Positions 1 to 11,060 are shown, counted from the first letter of the stretch. The stretch: 64,000 nucleotides of DNA from Atriophallophorus winterbourni (GCA_013407085.1 JACCGJ010001822.1:1-64000); one strand, 5' to 3'. A program made the numbers and translations. Notes: generated from the letters alone by a model not told the origin.

Positions 1-2087
1 TACAACTACCAAGGCAAACGAAGCTATCAACAGGTTTTAAATTGGCATTACACACTCTTGGATGCTGATGCAGTTAAGGCACGGCTGACTCAAACATCAC
101 GAAGCAGGAGATACCTGATACAGAGTCTAAAATTTACCGTGGATTGTTTCGGTATAATTGAGAATTACTTGAAAATGTGAAAGCTGGTAAAATTGATCAT
201 TTTTGATAAGTTTACGCAAGATTACACAAAACGTGATTGTTTTCAAAGCAGAACAACGTCGATTTTATGTCACAGAAAAGCACTTTTCTTTAACCGAAAA
301 ACAGATGACCATGAACCCGAAATTTAATAACGAATTGCATATAATTTTAAAAATAAAATGGGGGTTTTTTTGGAACATGAAAGTTTAAATTAAGAGCGCT
401 TTTTATCATCACATCATGGTTGTAAATGGAACACGGCAACTAACAGCAACCTTCCTCGGGCATAACGCTAAGCGAGAAAGGGTTAAAAGTAGAACAACAG
501 AATAAATATTCAAAGGAAACCGGATTGCTGAAGAATAAAATGGGAGTGATTTCAGTGAATACATGTCTGGAATGATAAAGAAATGCTGGATTTCATTTGG
601 GAGTGAAAGATATGATAATTGACAAAGCAGGTCGAACCATTCAAGCCTAATGAAGGTTTAAAAGAAACCATTGAGCATACTACTACGTAGAATATCGTTC
701 AATAGGTTTAAAAGCGCGATTAAGAAATGTTTAAATGTATCACACAGGAATGCCTTTGGCTATAAATGAATTACAGTGTGTCGGGATTTTTCACTGAAAT
801 TCTCTTGTACAAGAGCGTTATTAGCATGGCATTCACCTATACACCCCCACAAACCCAGCTTCGAAACGATGGTTGACCTTTGTTCCATATGGTACAAACG
901 TATTTCCACCTAACCGCGTGATCCTAACCCGCTTGCATTTAAAGTCTAAACCCAGAACAAACGGGCATGATACTCTATTAATTTCTCATTTCGTGCTTTA
1001 ACTTCTTTTGTGTATCATCTCATATATTGTATTATCTACCAGTAATATTTCTCGTGTCTCTTTCAAAAGACTTCCTATAACTCAAACATTGTGTCAGGAT
1101 CAGTTCATGCGCGAGGTCACTCCATTCGAAGGTTTAGAAATCTAGCGATCTAGAAATAAATGTAAAACAATGCTTTATATCAGACGTTCGAATAATCAAC
1201 ATGTTCCTCGATTATATGTTTTAACCTTTGCCCGACAACTTCTTCAAACGTCAAGCTTCTTCCGCATCACGAGCAAAGCATATTAGTTAGCCTTCTAGAA
1301 TGTCTACACACCCGAAGGTCCTTTATTCCATTTGCATCAAGGTATCTTTGTCCTGTGTATATTTTTAGAAGTAATTAGTGTGGATATGAATTGTTGTTTG
1401 AAATATTAGTCATACGCCGAAATTTCACATTTTTTCTAATAATGTTCAGATCTCGGAGTCCTTCTGCTACTAGAACACAGTATTTTGTAAACTTGAAATG
1501 CATGATGGTAACCCGCAGGACATCGTGATGAGGTTTCCATTTTCACAAAACTCTATAACTTAGTCCCGTGGGCATAAACATTGAAAATCTCACATTGTGA
1601 TGATTAAGCATGTGGGTCGAAATAATTTGTACTGTTTCAGAAAACCAACCAATTCGATGTCAGATGTCACGTGTTCAGCTGATGGGTTACGAAAAGTAAA
1701 CATGAACAGTAGACAGTGAACGCAAACTAAGGAAAGCGCAACTAACCTTTATCATCTTGTTTCATATAGTCCCCGTCCGCTACGACCTGCTTTGAGCCGT
1801 CCGCGCTGTCAGTATACCAAGTGGCTTGAACCGAAGGGTACCCGGGGTGTTTGAAGCACCTCAACCGAGTCCATGAAAGTGGCCGCAATGTGATCAATTG
1901 ACGTTCCGGCATTGCAAATACAGGTTTTTCTGAAATTAGAAGAACGACGCTTTACGCTTATGGTTTATCTAAAATCATGTGATTGAAGGTTTGAAAGGCT
2001 GCTTCGAGTACTGTGATGTTCAAATTAGTTTTAGATTGAAAATAAGGAGATGGAAAGAATCGTGAAACAAAAGTTAAGTTCAATCAT
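1..2087. other. No recognisable gene
   Basis: AT-rich sequence in which I find no coding region, RNA gene or element I can name. Open frames are short (the longest starts near 203 and is about 60 codons) and look random. It could be intronic or intergenic. Faint old repeat material cannot be excluded. Confidence 0.6.
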
Positions 2088-2262
2088 GAAAAGAAAGTTT
2101 GCAATATATCGGTTAGCGCACGTATTTTTGGTAACGTTTCGCTTCAGAACACCGAAGCTTCGTCAGACCAAGGGTGTCGGTACGAACAGTGTTCAGGTTT
2201 GAACGGCATTTTCTTGACCTGTCCTAAGCTTTCTAAGATAGGCTGGCGAGATCAAGACAAAC
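2088..2262 (-). repeat. PLE-A terminal segment (3' end of a Penelope-like element)
   Basis: Non-coding end of a PLE-A copy. Read on the minus strand, it matches the segments at 15182-15355 (minus) and about 21020-21200 (plus), including the run from 'CGTACCGACACC' through the ribozyme core to 'TTCTTTTCATGATT'. It lies downstream of the decayed RT/GIY-YIG remnant at 2504-3290 but is separated from it by the R1 repeat. Confidence 0.7.
2126..2173 (-). ncRNA. Hammerhead ribozyme motif, PLE-A type
   Basis: On the minus strand the order is stem I strand UUGGU (2171-2167), core CUGACGA (2166-2160), one extra A, stem II GCUUC/GAAGC (5 bp, 8-nt loop), core GAAA, a minimal stem III (ACGU), then the predicted cleavage site before ACCAA, which pairs perfectly with UUGGU. 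This is the type I hammerhead layout with a tiny stem III. PLE termini are known to carry such ribozymes. The departure from consensus is the extra A between the core and stem II. Activity is inferred from structure only. Confidence 0.65.
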
Positions 2263-2503
2263 TACTGTGTTGTTCACATCCCCTGCACTTACACACCAGT
2301 ACCGGCTTCTGGCTGTTTGCCGTCATCAGGTGGAAACATTAGGAATAGGTTTAGTGAGCCTCCAAACAGTGAATAAGTGGTAAACAATGCTACACTTGAA
2401 TGCCACTATTACATATGGTTCGTACAACGAACCACGATGTTCAAACACTGAATCACCTAGTGATTCGTGTTTAAGCACTCAAGGCGCTCATTTACGCTAG
2501 TGC
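2263..2503 (-). repeat. R1 dispersed repeat, copy 1
   Basis: Reverse complement of the repeat at 62391-62627, with matching blocks throughout: GCGCCTTGAG, GATTC..GTGATTC, TTTGAACATCGT, ATAACAGTGGCAT-like, TTGTTTACC, then CACCTGATGACGGC and GGGATGTGAACAACAC. It interrupts a PLE-A copy just inside the GIY-YIG coding part, so it arrived after that element. It contains a second hammerhead-like core at 2296-2336 (CUGAUGA at 2329-2323), with GAAG in place of GAAA. Confidence 0.6.
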
Positions 2504-3290
2504 AAAGTTCTCTAGACCATTCCTCAATGTAAACACCTGTGCAACCCTTGTACTTTATTTTGTAGATGCAGTTGTTCGCATAACATCATGGAGTCTTATC
2601 TTTGAGCTGTATTAATGCGGAGCGGAGCGTTCTACCTCTCTTATATGTTAATCTATTACCTGCGTTATTCAAGATTCGACTTATTGCTCCGGAGGCGCTT
2701 TTGACGGTAGAGATACCATAGTCCGCCAAACATTTTCCGTTTTCGGTTGCGGACGCTTAACTCGGTTTAATTGGCGCTTAATTAATCTCTTGGGGTAACC
2801 ATTATTTGCAAGTCGGTGACTGACTTCTTCGTGGGCTCGTCTCTTATCGACATCATCGCTGCAGAGACAGTCAAACTTGTAGAACAGTGATTTCGTTACA
2901 GATGAAATACAATTTAGGATTCACTGATATGTATCTCAAAATAGCATCTGTATTGATTCGCATACGATGCACCGTCGTTATTATCTTGCCGTTGTCCATT
3001 TGCGCGAGACTGTCCAAGAACTGAAGTGTCCCTTCCGCAGACTCGGTTTCTTTAGTGACCCGGATTTTCGGATCGAAATTATTGAGCTAACTATGAAATT
3101 CTTCCGGTCTGTTGCGCTTTATGATGACGAATATATCGTCGACATAGCGCCACCATATAATTGGTTTTAAAGTTTCGTTTTTAAAAGCTATCTCTTCGAA
3201 GTGCTCCATATACATATTCGCCATCACTGCGGAAATAGATGAGCCCATCGCTTAACCATCGTTTTGATTGTATAGCTGTCAATTACATAA
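2504..3290 (-). pseudogene. PLE-A reverse transcriptase / GIY-YIG remnant
   Basis: Decayed coding part of a Penelope-like element. The minus strand encodes an RT palm fragment with RYVDD near 3130-3150, the linker that follows, and the start of the GIY-YIG nuclease, where the R1 repeat cuts it at about 2504. The DNA aligns along its length with the plus-strand PLE-A copy at 19800-20650. Several stops and frameshifts are visible, so it is not functional. PLE proteins copy their own RNA and cut the chromosome with the GIY-YIG domain. The 5' boundary, near 3290, is where alignment with the other copy fades. Confidence 0.7.
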
Positions 3291-3599
3291 GAGGTGCAAA
3301 GAAATTTGAGTGCAATCGATTGACGTGACGTAATCTCATCTACCTCTTATAAGATGACATGTTTCTCTACTTAGTTTTTCACCATTATTTGAACGGTGGA
3401 AGGAGTGAATATGACACGAATTTCAGTCGAACGATCCACGTTAATTCAAAGTTGCACATTTCATAAAATGCGCCTAAATTGAATCCCTACATTATCCAGG
3501 AGAAAAATTGGTAACATTGGTAATTAGCTCCAAAACTATGTCATTTAAACTGAAGCTGAGCTTTTGCGAAGTTTCAGCAAAATCGACTTTCATTCAAAC
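3291..3599. other. No recognisable gene
   Basis: Apart from an echo of PLE terminal sequence (GCAAAGAAATTTGAGTG, near 3298, also at 23018 and, inverted, at 23755), I see nothing assignable here. Confidence 0.5.
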
Positions 3600-3960
3600 A
3601 TAAAAGAGTCAACCCAGAGGGCGTTTAGTCAAATGATGGGTTGTGTAGACCCAATTTTCACTTGGATTCTAGAGCACTGTACGCTGTATCAAAACCAAGC
3701 ATTAGCGTGTTTAGCGAATGTCACGCTGCCTTCGACTTCCAAGACTGGGCTTGTTTACCGGGTATCATACACCCGGATCGAGTCCCTTTGAACCTAATTA
3801 GCTCATCAAAGCCTTTATCAACTCTACTAAGGCTCGGGTTCGCGTCCACGACGAAGAAGCATGCGAATTGAAGTTGCACTGACTCGTCAGGCAAAGCTGT
3901 CTTTAATCACTGGTTCTGTGTAACTTGGCCGTCGACTAGATTGTTAATCAGGCACAAATG
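3600..3960 (+). pseudogene. Decayed LINE reverse transcriptase fragment (LINE-E)
   Basis: Two overlapping plus-strand frames together resemble the finger-palm part of a non-LTR reverse transcriptase: GCVDPIFT in one frame (compare GCIDQIFT in LINE-D at 12001-12020), then ISVF..CHAAFD in the next, which is motif A, followed by VPLNLI and TKARVRVHDEE-like codons. A weak ADDV-like palm segment near 4130-4250 may belong to the same copy. Frameshifts are needed to join the pieces. The family is uncertain and the call rests on motif order only. Confidence 0.4.
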
Positions 3961-4017
3961 GTCCACCAAGAGGTGAACGTTTAACTAATATTTAGTTTTT
4001 CACTACGTACTATGATG

Positions 4018-4115
4018 CGGGAAAGATGATCACACCCGAATCGGACTGTTTTATCATTCGAAAAGCTGCAATGCTTGTGATGTACATCCAGGGTTGATAT
4101 AGATTGAGGGAAGCC
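4018..4115 (+). pseudogene. LINE-A 3'-end fragment, plus orientation
   Basis: The plus strand matches the C-terminal zinc-finger and 3'-UTR segment of LINE-A (reverse complement of 15880-15975): GGGAAAGATGATCACACCCG, CATTCGAAAAGCTGCAA, TGATGTACATCCA, ending in a short AAC-rich tail near 4110. It faces the minus-strand LINE-A copy that begins at 4265. Confidence 0.5.
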
Positions 4116-4264
4116 AACAACAACTACTACTACGCTCATGATGACGTTGTTCTTAATGAAATTGTCGGAAATCTACAGACGCTTTAATATTGCATTAGTG
4201 GCTTGAACATAAAATCCGAACTCGAAATAGATGCTAAAAACGAAAGCCAGTTTGTCCAGTGTTA

Positions 4265-5098
4265 AACTTGTTGTTGTTGTCATCATTTGGTCGATGTGGA
4301 CCATCGATGTACAACAAAATCGCATGAATTTTCATTTTCTACAGCTTTTCGAATGATTAAAAAAACCGATTCAGGAGGAAAAATCTCTCCCACAGCGCTT
4401 GCAACGATAGTCAGAACTCGGTCGTTGGGCGTCAGTTGCACGACTGTGGCGTGATCTGCGTTCAGCAGCCAAGAGCTGTATCTGCTCCTCCACAGCTTGA
4501 AGGTGGCAATTTACACAATGGCTCCAAAGTAAGCGGTAACGAGCAAGTTCTTCCCAACTAGCGGGGTCAATGCCAAGAGCTTTCAGATCTCTTTTGCAAA
4601 CGTTTTTGTACCGCAAGTGCGGTCTGCTCAATGGTAAACTTCCTGATTGCAACTCACCATAGAGTATATCTTTCGGAATACGACCATTTTCCATTCTGTA
4701 GACGTGGACAATCCACCGCAGGCGGCGCTGTCTTATTGGGTGAACATGCTCTGTAAACCAGCTTTTGAAAACATTTCAGCATTAGTCACTTTGTGTATCC
4801 AAGATATGTTCAAGATACGACGGATGCTTCGTAGATGGAAAGCTTTCACCCTCCGTTCGTGTTTTGCGCGGATGGTCCAGATTTCACTGCCGTACAGTAA
4901 AGCATTTAGTGCGCACGCGCTGTATGCCATCATCTTTGTCTTTACGGTCAACTTGCAGTTACCCGAAACACGAGCGTTGAATCGGGACAAAATGACAGCT
5001 GCTCTGTCAATCCGCTTATCAATCTTCGTGTCTAGCGAGAGGTTATTCGCAATGGTTGAACCAAGATATGTGAAATGATGTACTGGTGTTACAATAGG
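4265..5098 (-). pseudogene. LINE-A 3' fragment: RT C-terminal domain and zinc finger
   Basis: 5'-truncated copy of the LINE-A family. Minus-strand frames encode the post-palm segment (LYGSEIWT, HLRSIRRILN), then DILYGELQSGSLPL, GIDPASWEELA, and a terminal C2H2-type finger beginning RCKRCGRDFSS. The same order occurs in the almost complete copy at 15852-19363. The 3' UTR runs to an AAC-type tail (GTTGTTGTTG on the plus strand near 4268). One frameshift lies near 4720. In this family the finger probably contacts nucleic acid during target-primed reverse transcription. Confidence 0.75.
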
Positions 5099-5389
5099 TG
5101 TCTAAAAAAACAAGTGTCCTGTGTTATCTGATTGAATATGTCCTAGTCTTCAACATCCTCGTTTTCAGTATGTTACCCAAAAGCAAAGCGAAATATATAG
5201 CAAGGGAAGGAGTATTGCGTTTTTCATAGTTGAAAGTATTTTTTAGTTCAGGTCTTTGATCACATCGAAACTATAATACGTGTTTATTAAACACCGATCA
5301 GCCATGTACAACTTTATGGACGCGAGACACAAGATATATGATCATTGGAAATGTTCGAAAATTTGGGATTTTTCATAAACTTGTACATC

Positions 5390-5700
5390 CGATATACCGT
5401 CGGTTATCCACCCCTGCCGTTCGTGCGCGATATCGCGGAATACCTTCGCTCCCCATTTACGTCAATAAGCAAAGTCTGTGCTGCTTTGGCCATCTCCTCC
5501 GAAGGACAAACTCAGCGCTAAAGAAACTAGTTCTGGGCCCTAAACACGTCTCGGGTTCCAGCGAAGAACTGGCTGCCAAATTTGAAAGATGATAGAGAAG
5601 CCAAGAATCAGCGCGTTGTTTGAGACGTTCGAATATGGACTGGATAATTGGATAACAGTTTGAAACGCTGGACTAGCGTTGGCTGGTGTATTTGGGATCA
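5390..5700 (+). pseudogene. Possible decayed LINE C-terminal fragment
   Basis: A plus-strand frame of about 80 codons contains CCFGHLLRR followed by basic and tryptophan-poor codons. This resembles the LRWFGHVLRR signature found after the palm of several LINE reverse transcriptases. It is interrupted by stops past 5592. It may be the 3' part of the LINE-E remnant at 3600, split by LINE-A. The match is short, so this is a weak call. Confidence 0.3.
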
Positions 5701-6027
5701 AGCAAACCTTTTAATTCACCTGTGAAACCAGCCGCGCACAAAGGAAAATAATTATATTTGTACTGAATAAAGTAATGGTCAGCACCGTATCTTTGTGAAC
5801 CAGTAGCCTGTTGAACAGTGCTAGAATACTCACTAATTTAACTGTTTGAATAGAATTTATAATTTTTGATTTAGTGAGATTTTGTACGCGTAACTTCTTT
5901 GCATTTAATGCTGTAGATTTTGAATTTTGACATTCGTTTTATTGATGAGTGACACCAGTGGCAATTAATAGGTTGTAGCCAATTCGCCTCTTGTTATTCT
6001 ATAGATCGAATTTAGGGAGTATTCATT
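5701..6027. other. No recognisable gene
   Basis: No coding or repeat signal that I can assign. Confidence 0.5.
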
Positions 6028-6510
6028 GTGGATGGACAAAGAAAAATGATGACGTGCTTTTTTAAAGCTGGTCAATAGAGCATATTCACTCTACTACAAC
6101 AGCGCCGCCTGCGCTTGGTGAGTCATGTGTATAGAATGGAAAATGTCACATTTCAAAAGATATTTTCCTCTCAGGAGGTCAACCATCAGGTAGACGGTAC
6201 TTGCTGTAAAATCACGTTTGTGAAATATATATGAAAGCTGTTGACATTTACCCTTCGAGTTTGAAAGAACATGCAATTGACGGCTTAATTTGGAGGCTCT
6301 ATGTCCCTTGGCACCTTCAATCTGTGAAATAGCAAATACTCCTCTCGTCACACCGTAACATTGCAATACCGCCGATCGATGGAGTCTGGCGTATCCCTGT
6401 GATCGCTGCGGGAGAGATTGTTACTCCTGAACCGGACTGCGTAGTCACAAGAAACGCTGTGGAGTATTGAACCGGAATATACTTGTTATGTAACTCATGT
6501 TTGCTCTCGA
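6028..6510 (+). pseudogene. Decayed LINE-A 3' fragment, plus orientation
   Basis: Plus-strand translation gives QRRLRLVSHVYRMENV, which matches QRRLRWLGHVYRMEMV of the LINE-A copy on the minus strand at 16270-16330. Further on, CGREIV-like codons and SHKKRC at 6400-6460 match the C-terminal finger (compare GGGAGAGATTGTTACTCCTG with the LINE-A 3' end). Many stops interrupt it. Only the 3' part of the element is present. Confidence 0.55.
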
Positions 6511-6717
6511 CACGCAAAGAAAACCAGATGAGGTTCAGTGTTCCAATAAGCAGTGGAGTTGCCGTTAATCTTATTTGTGCAATCGTAGCATATTAAAGTT
6601 ATCGATAATGGTACATATTTTGGATTGAAGTTCAACATGTTTCTTTCATAAAATCTATCAAATATTTATTTACATATGGAGATTAATTACATCACATTTC
6701 GCACAAATTTAGCCTAC

Positions 6718-6959
6718 CTGCAAGTTGAATTTCTGTAGGATTTGATATCGCAGTTCCAAACTTGTTGGAGGCGGCACACACGTATTGACCTGTTATCGAT
6801 TCCTGTCTGGTAACCGAAGCCGGTATATACCACAGGTGTTCTGTTGGATCCAAATCAGTCTCAATCAGGCCGAACACATTAGCAATTCGTGTCAATTTCA
6901 TCGACGACAAGTGCCTCTTTATCCAGGATACAGTTTCGTTGTTTTTTAACCAAGTGTAA
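6718..6959 (-). CDS. Exon encoding an immunoglobulin (I-set-like) domain
   Basis: A 242-bp exon of a probable host gene. On the minus strand it starts after an acceptor (CTCGTCATTTTAG, AG at 6961-6960) and ends at a donor (GCAG then GTAGGC, GT at 6717-6716). It enters in phase 2 and leaves in phase 1, with no stop across about 80 codons. The translation shows the hallmarks of an Ig fold: YTWLKNN (strand C tryptophan), LWYIPASV, then GQYVCAASNKFGTAISN (strand F Y-x-C and strand G). The ending is like Ig domains of contactin/L1/Dscam-type neural adhesion proteins, but I cannot fix the family. The first Ig cysteine should lie in the upstream exon. No other exon of this gene is recognised here, so the flanking TE-rich DNA may be its introns. 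Confidence 0.6.
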
Positions 6960-7164
6960 CTAAAATGACGAGATAGGGACACTCGTGGTGAGAAATAATG
7001 CAGGTGTATGGAAAGCAAACGATCAGCATTCGTATAATGCAAAAATATGTACAAACTCCGGGATGTTGGAACACGAAAAATTTCCATTTATTCAGAGTAG
7101 AATTAACCATTAAATATGAACGCGGTCTTTGGCCAATCATGCGATTATTTTTGACAGCTAGTTC

Positions 7165-7920
7165 ATAGTCATTGTTGTTTGCCTCCTTCGGTTGATGTGG
7201 ACCATGGATGGGCTTCGCAACCGCATGATTATCTCATGATCCACATCGTTTCGTGTGACTTTACGGTCGATCCAGAAGTAATAAGCTTTCCCACAGCGTT
7301 CATAGGGATAGAAAGTGGTCAATCGTCAGCGGCGTTTGCACGTTGTTGTGATGATCTGGCTTCATGAGTCGACTGCACATCCTCAGCTCGCCCATGAAGT
7401 ATCAAAGCGGTTCTCGAAAGCGAGGTGAAGTGGAAGGGCGTTCTAGCTCGTAGCGTCGATATCAAAAGCTTTCACGTCTCATTTAACAAAATCAAGCAAG
7501 TGCGACCTGCTCGAAAACCAAATTCCAAATATCAACTCCCCATAGAGAAGATCTTTTCAAATGTGAACAATTTTACAAATCCGATCAATTTCATAAACAT
7601 GACCGAGTTAGCGTAGCCGATGTTATCTAATTAGAGTTAAGAAGCCATCTAGTTCAACCTTAAAAATCAGTTCCGAAACAGATGATACACACTGTTAGTG
7701 CGTTGAGTGGATGTGTCATGTCTACTTGTTTTATTTGAGGTATTTTGTACGCAGTTTTTGTTTTTAATGCCAGTCTGCGGTCACGTCATACAATCGATTT
7801 TGAACGGAGCTAGAGGACAGTTTCTCTGCCAATCCGCTTTTCAACCTCAACATCTATTGAGAGGTCATTTGCATCAATCAAGATAATGCAGTATGATGTT
7901 CTGGTGCAAGGTGACAGTTT
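7165..7920 (-). pseudogene. Strongly decayed LINE-A copy, minus orientation
   Basis: Non-coding now, but DNA blocks align with LINE-A. CTTCGGTTGATGTGGACCAT at 7187 matches the 3' UTR near 15870, CCACAGCG follows at 7295, TTCACGTCTCATTT-like sequence sits in the middle, and CTCTGCCAATCCGCTTTTCA at 7835 matches 16583-16602, followed by the GGTTGAA..TGATGTACTGG-like block. The order is collinear with the intact copy. This is a fossil insertion a few hundred bases from the Ig exon. Confidence 0.5.
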
Positions 7921-8684
7921 CAGAAATGTCTCTTGCTTAAAACTACCAGGTAGGAGTAAAATCTTCTCTCATCGTGACCTTGACCGTATGATAGCAGACC
8001 TTGTACCCAGCTACCCAAATATAAGGCTTATGGTTGAACGTTTACTGGCTCATTAGGAACAAAAAAGAATCATTTACAAAGATATACAGCTAAAGAACGT
8101 GACTACTAACTTCAGCGACATCGTAACATAGGCAGACAAAAATGCTTCCTGAAATACGTGCGTGCGAACCACAGATATTTGGCATTAGGCATTGATTGCG
8201 AACAGCAGCTTCAAACCAGAAAGAAGAATTATGTGTTAAATGAACATCTTAGTTATACCATGATAGCAATCTCCAAACATGTCTTACAACCATTCTTACT
8301 TGGTAGATGCAACTGGGGTAGCTCGGCATAGGAGGAAAATCCTTTTGCCTCGTATGGCGTATGAGATTCTTGGTGATTGTGTGACTATCGACGGTGGAGT
8401 AAAGGCTGCAAAACGAAATACAAAGCGCATCATTAGGAAACCGCAAAATAAAATGGCCTCAAACAATAAAATTTTGTCTATAAATTTTCAATCAGGAGGC
8501 ACTAAAATGTAACGTGATCATACAAACCAAATAACGGCAACCTCTAAAAAGTTCACGCTTGTTGCATTTATAAGATAAAAGGCGCTGTCTTGAAACAGTG
8601 AAGAATTAGTAAACATTGTATGAACTTGTAAGCCACTGCTTGATAAGACTAACACGATGAAACGGTTCAAATGCGCGCCCATAA
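7921..8684. other. No recognisable gene
   Basis: Short open frames on both strands (for example 8249-8512) overlap one another and resemble nothing I know. Confidence 0.5.
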
Positions 8685-9060
8685 ATGGTTGATGGGTTTA
8701 AACTTATTGGTTAGGACTAAAGATCAACATTTGCATGAATTTCAAGCAGACACAACCCACGACAAAGCTAATACTGTATGCACTCATTAAGTACGGAGAG
8801 CACGATACGGATCCACATTCCTTGGAACACAGGAGAAACGATAAATAATGTTTACACATTTTAGTCACGTTTGCATACGTTTAATTACGAATCCACATTT
8901 GTGGATGGGGTTGAACGCGGAGGATAGAACAAAATCAGCATCTGAATAAATTTCCATCACCCGCACACCCCACGACCGGTTTAGCGTTGCTTGCACTCGT
9001 CAGCTAGGGGCAGTTCGATCAGGATCCGCATGCCTTACTTAAAGTACATTGACGAAGATG
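8685..9060. repeat. Diverged tandem duplication, period about 200-230 bp
   Basis: Two adjacent segments share a series of blocks in the same order: GTTGATGGGTTTAA / GGATGGGGTTGAAC, then AACCCACGACAAAG / CCCCACGACCGG, TATGCACTC / TTGCACTC, and ATACGGATCCACATTCCTT / ATCAGGATCCGCATGCCTT. The copies begin near 8690 and 8905. No coding potential is apparent. Confidence 0.45.
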
Positions 9061-10289
9061 ACTTACATATCAGCCCATCATCAGACGGCGTCGACGCGTA
9101 CACTGCGCTCGTCACAAGTATGAAGTTTAACAACAAGTGGTTGCAAGTATCCAGTGGCATTCGTTGAGATGTAACAATCCAAATGATCTTTAATCAACAT
9201 TTGCCACCATTTAATACTTTTTTTGTTTTTTTCTTGAAAGCACACAACACATACGCACACAAAATTATTGATCTACAATATGACGATCGGACACGTTGAC
9301 CGCATTCCAGTGAGTTCAATGCAACGATTTGTTAAAAACAAGACTCACAGGAATGATCTAGTGAATTTGTTAGTGCTAAAAAGAAAGAAAATCAGTTTCG
9401 TCTTCGAGGATAATGGGAACCGGAACCAACAGATTAACACGGAATCCTCTTAAAAGCGCCATCAACACGAACGGTTTCAGTATGTTAGTTCAGCAAATAC
9501 AACTATCATTTCCTTTTAAACAGTTATGGTACTATCCCCGGTTTGACGTCTCATTGAAACACAAGATTATCAGCCGTTTCACATCTCGCAAATGAGTAGG
9601 AAATGGGCGAAAGAATACGATTTACAAACGACAGCCGTTAAACCCTAATTGTCGTCACATGTGACTTGATAAGGGACCACAACTAACAAAATGATTGGAG
9701 ACTGGTTGGTATCTTGAAAGCATGTGGAGTTCAAGTAGTTATTGAATTAAGTTCGGGAAAATCCACAGGCACCAAATTGCGAATCTGATCAACATATTTT
9801 ACGGAAAACTTTGAAGCTTTCGAAGAACCGCGTGTTCAACAATCTTTTCAAACGAACTAGTGGGTGCCTGGGGTCGAATATAAGAAGGTTTATTTTAAAC
9901 ATTTGCGAGACTTATTACGTTAATTTGAGCGTATGACATGCCCATTGCCTTGTGGTTCAGGCTTTTTTAGCCAAAGGCTCCGGGTGGGGCCCCATAAGCC
10001 AACCCCCTATTTCGGCCTGGGCAAACGGGTAATATCACGCCCAAAAGCAATTATGAAAATAAAGGTAAAAATGGCAGATCCCGTGCTCCCAAGCTCTCTG
10101 CTCAAAATACTTTAAATGATTTCACACTGCATGCAAACGTTTTTCTTAACTGTTTTTCGTTTTATGGTTCTTTAGGTATCCCTGGCAGAAGTGCAGTTTG
10201 TTCATTGAGGTGTCCAAATTCAGCCACTTCTAATATTTTGCCTGCTTCGAATGCCTCCAGAGCGTTCTTCCGCCCGCGCGTACCATTAA
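9061..10289. other. No recognisable gene; possible LINE-D 5' UTR at the right end
   Basis: Only short unassignable frames. The stretch around 9960-10010 is unusually GC-rich (GGTGGGGCCCCATAAG) and may belong to the 5' UTR of the LINE-D copy that follows, but I have no second copy of that region to compare. Confidence 0.4.
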
Positions 10290-11060
10290 GATTACCGGCG
10301 TTTAATGTACGGACTTTAGCTAACATTGGCTCGCACACTTGATAGCCTCGATGTCGATGTGTGCTGTTTATCGGAGACACGCATGCATAACTCTAGCTCA
10401 GTTACACGATTGTCTAACCGTTCGAACTTACGCAAGTCACACTACCTACGACTGTCCACTGATGACGATGCCATGGTATCTAGTCAAATTGGTGTCGGAA
10501 TCGTCTTGAGTGAGTGAGCTGAGGTCGCACAGTTAGACTGCATCCCAGTCGGCAGTCGTCTTTGTGCAGTAAGACTACATGGTTTGTGCAAACTAGCCGA
10601 TTTCGCAATAAATCCCGCAGCCTGTTTGCGGTTGCTGCCTATGCACTGACTAATTGTAGCTCTGAAGTTGACAAGGATGATTTTTATGGAAGATTGCAAG
10701 AACTTATTAGACTTGCATCGAGGAGTGACATCGTAGTCCTAGCTGATGGCATGAATGCACTTGTAGGCCGTCTATCTTCAAACGAGCATTTCGTAGGTGG
10801 AAGGTTTGGTGTCGATTGTCATCCTAATGGCAACGCGAAAGATTGCTTAGCTTGTGCTCAGAGCACAGACTCTACCTTGCCAGCACTAACTTTCGCCATT
10901 CGAAGCGTCACTGCTCCACCTGGAGATCTCCATCGGCGGCCTTGTTCACGCAAATTGAGCATATTGCTATCAGCTACTCGTGGCGAGGGAGTGTGCAAGA
11001 TTGCCGTTCATACTGGGGCACCTGTCTAGAGTCCGATCATGCGTTAGTCTCTGCTTAGCT
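10290..11060 (+). pseudogene. LINE-D endonuclease domain
   Basis: Pieces of an apurinic-type endonuclease (exonuclease III fold) that nicks target DNA. VRTLAN-like codons lead into LDVDVCCLSETRM near 10340-10380, which includes the conserved E of the TET-like motif. DIVVLADGMNALVGRL follows near 10730-10770, where the family has GDMNAxVG, so the D-x-N pair is kept. The C-terminal SDH region appears as ESDHALV near 11030-11050. At least three frame changes are needed to read through. Without repair by recombination this copy cannot be active. Confidence 0.65.
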
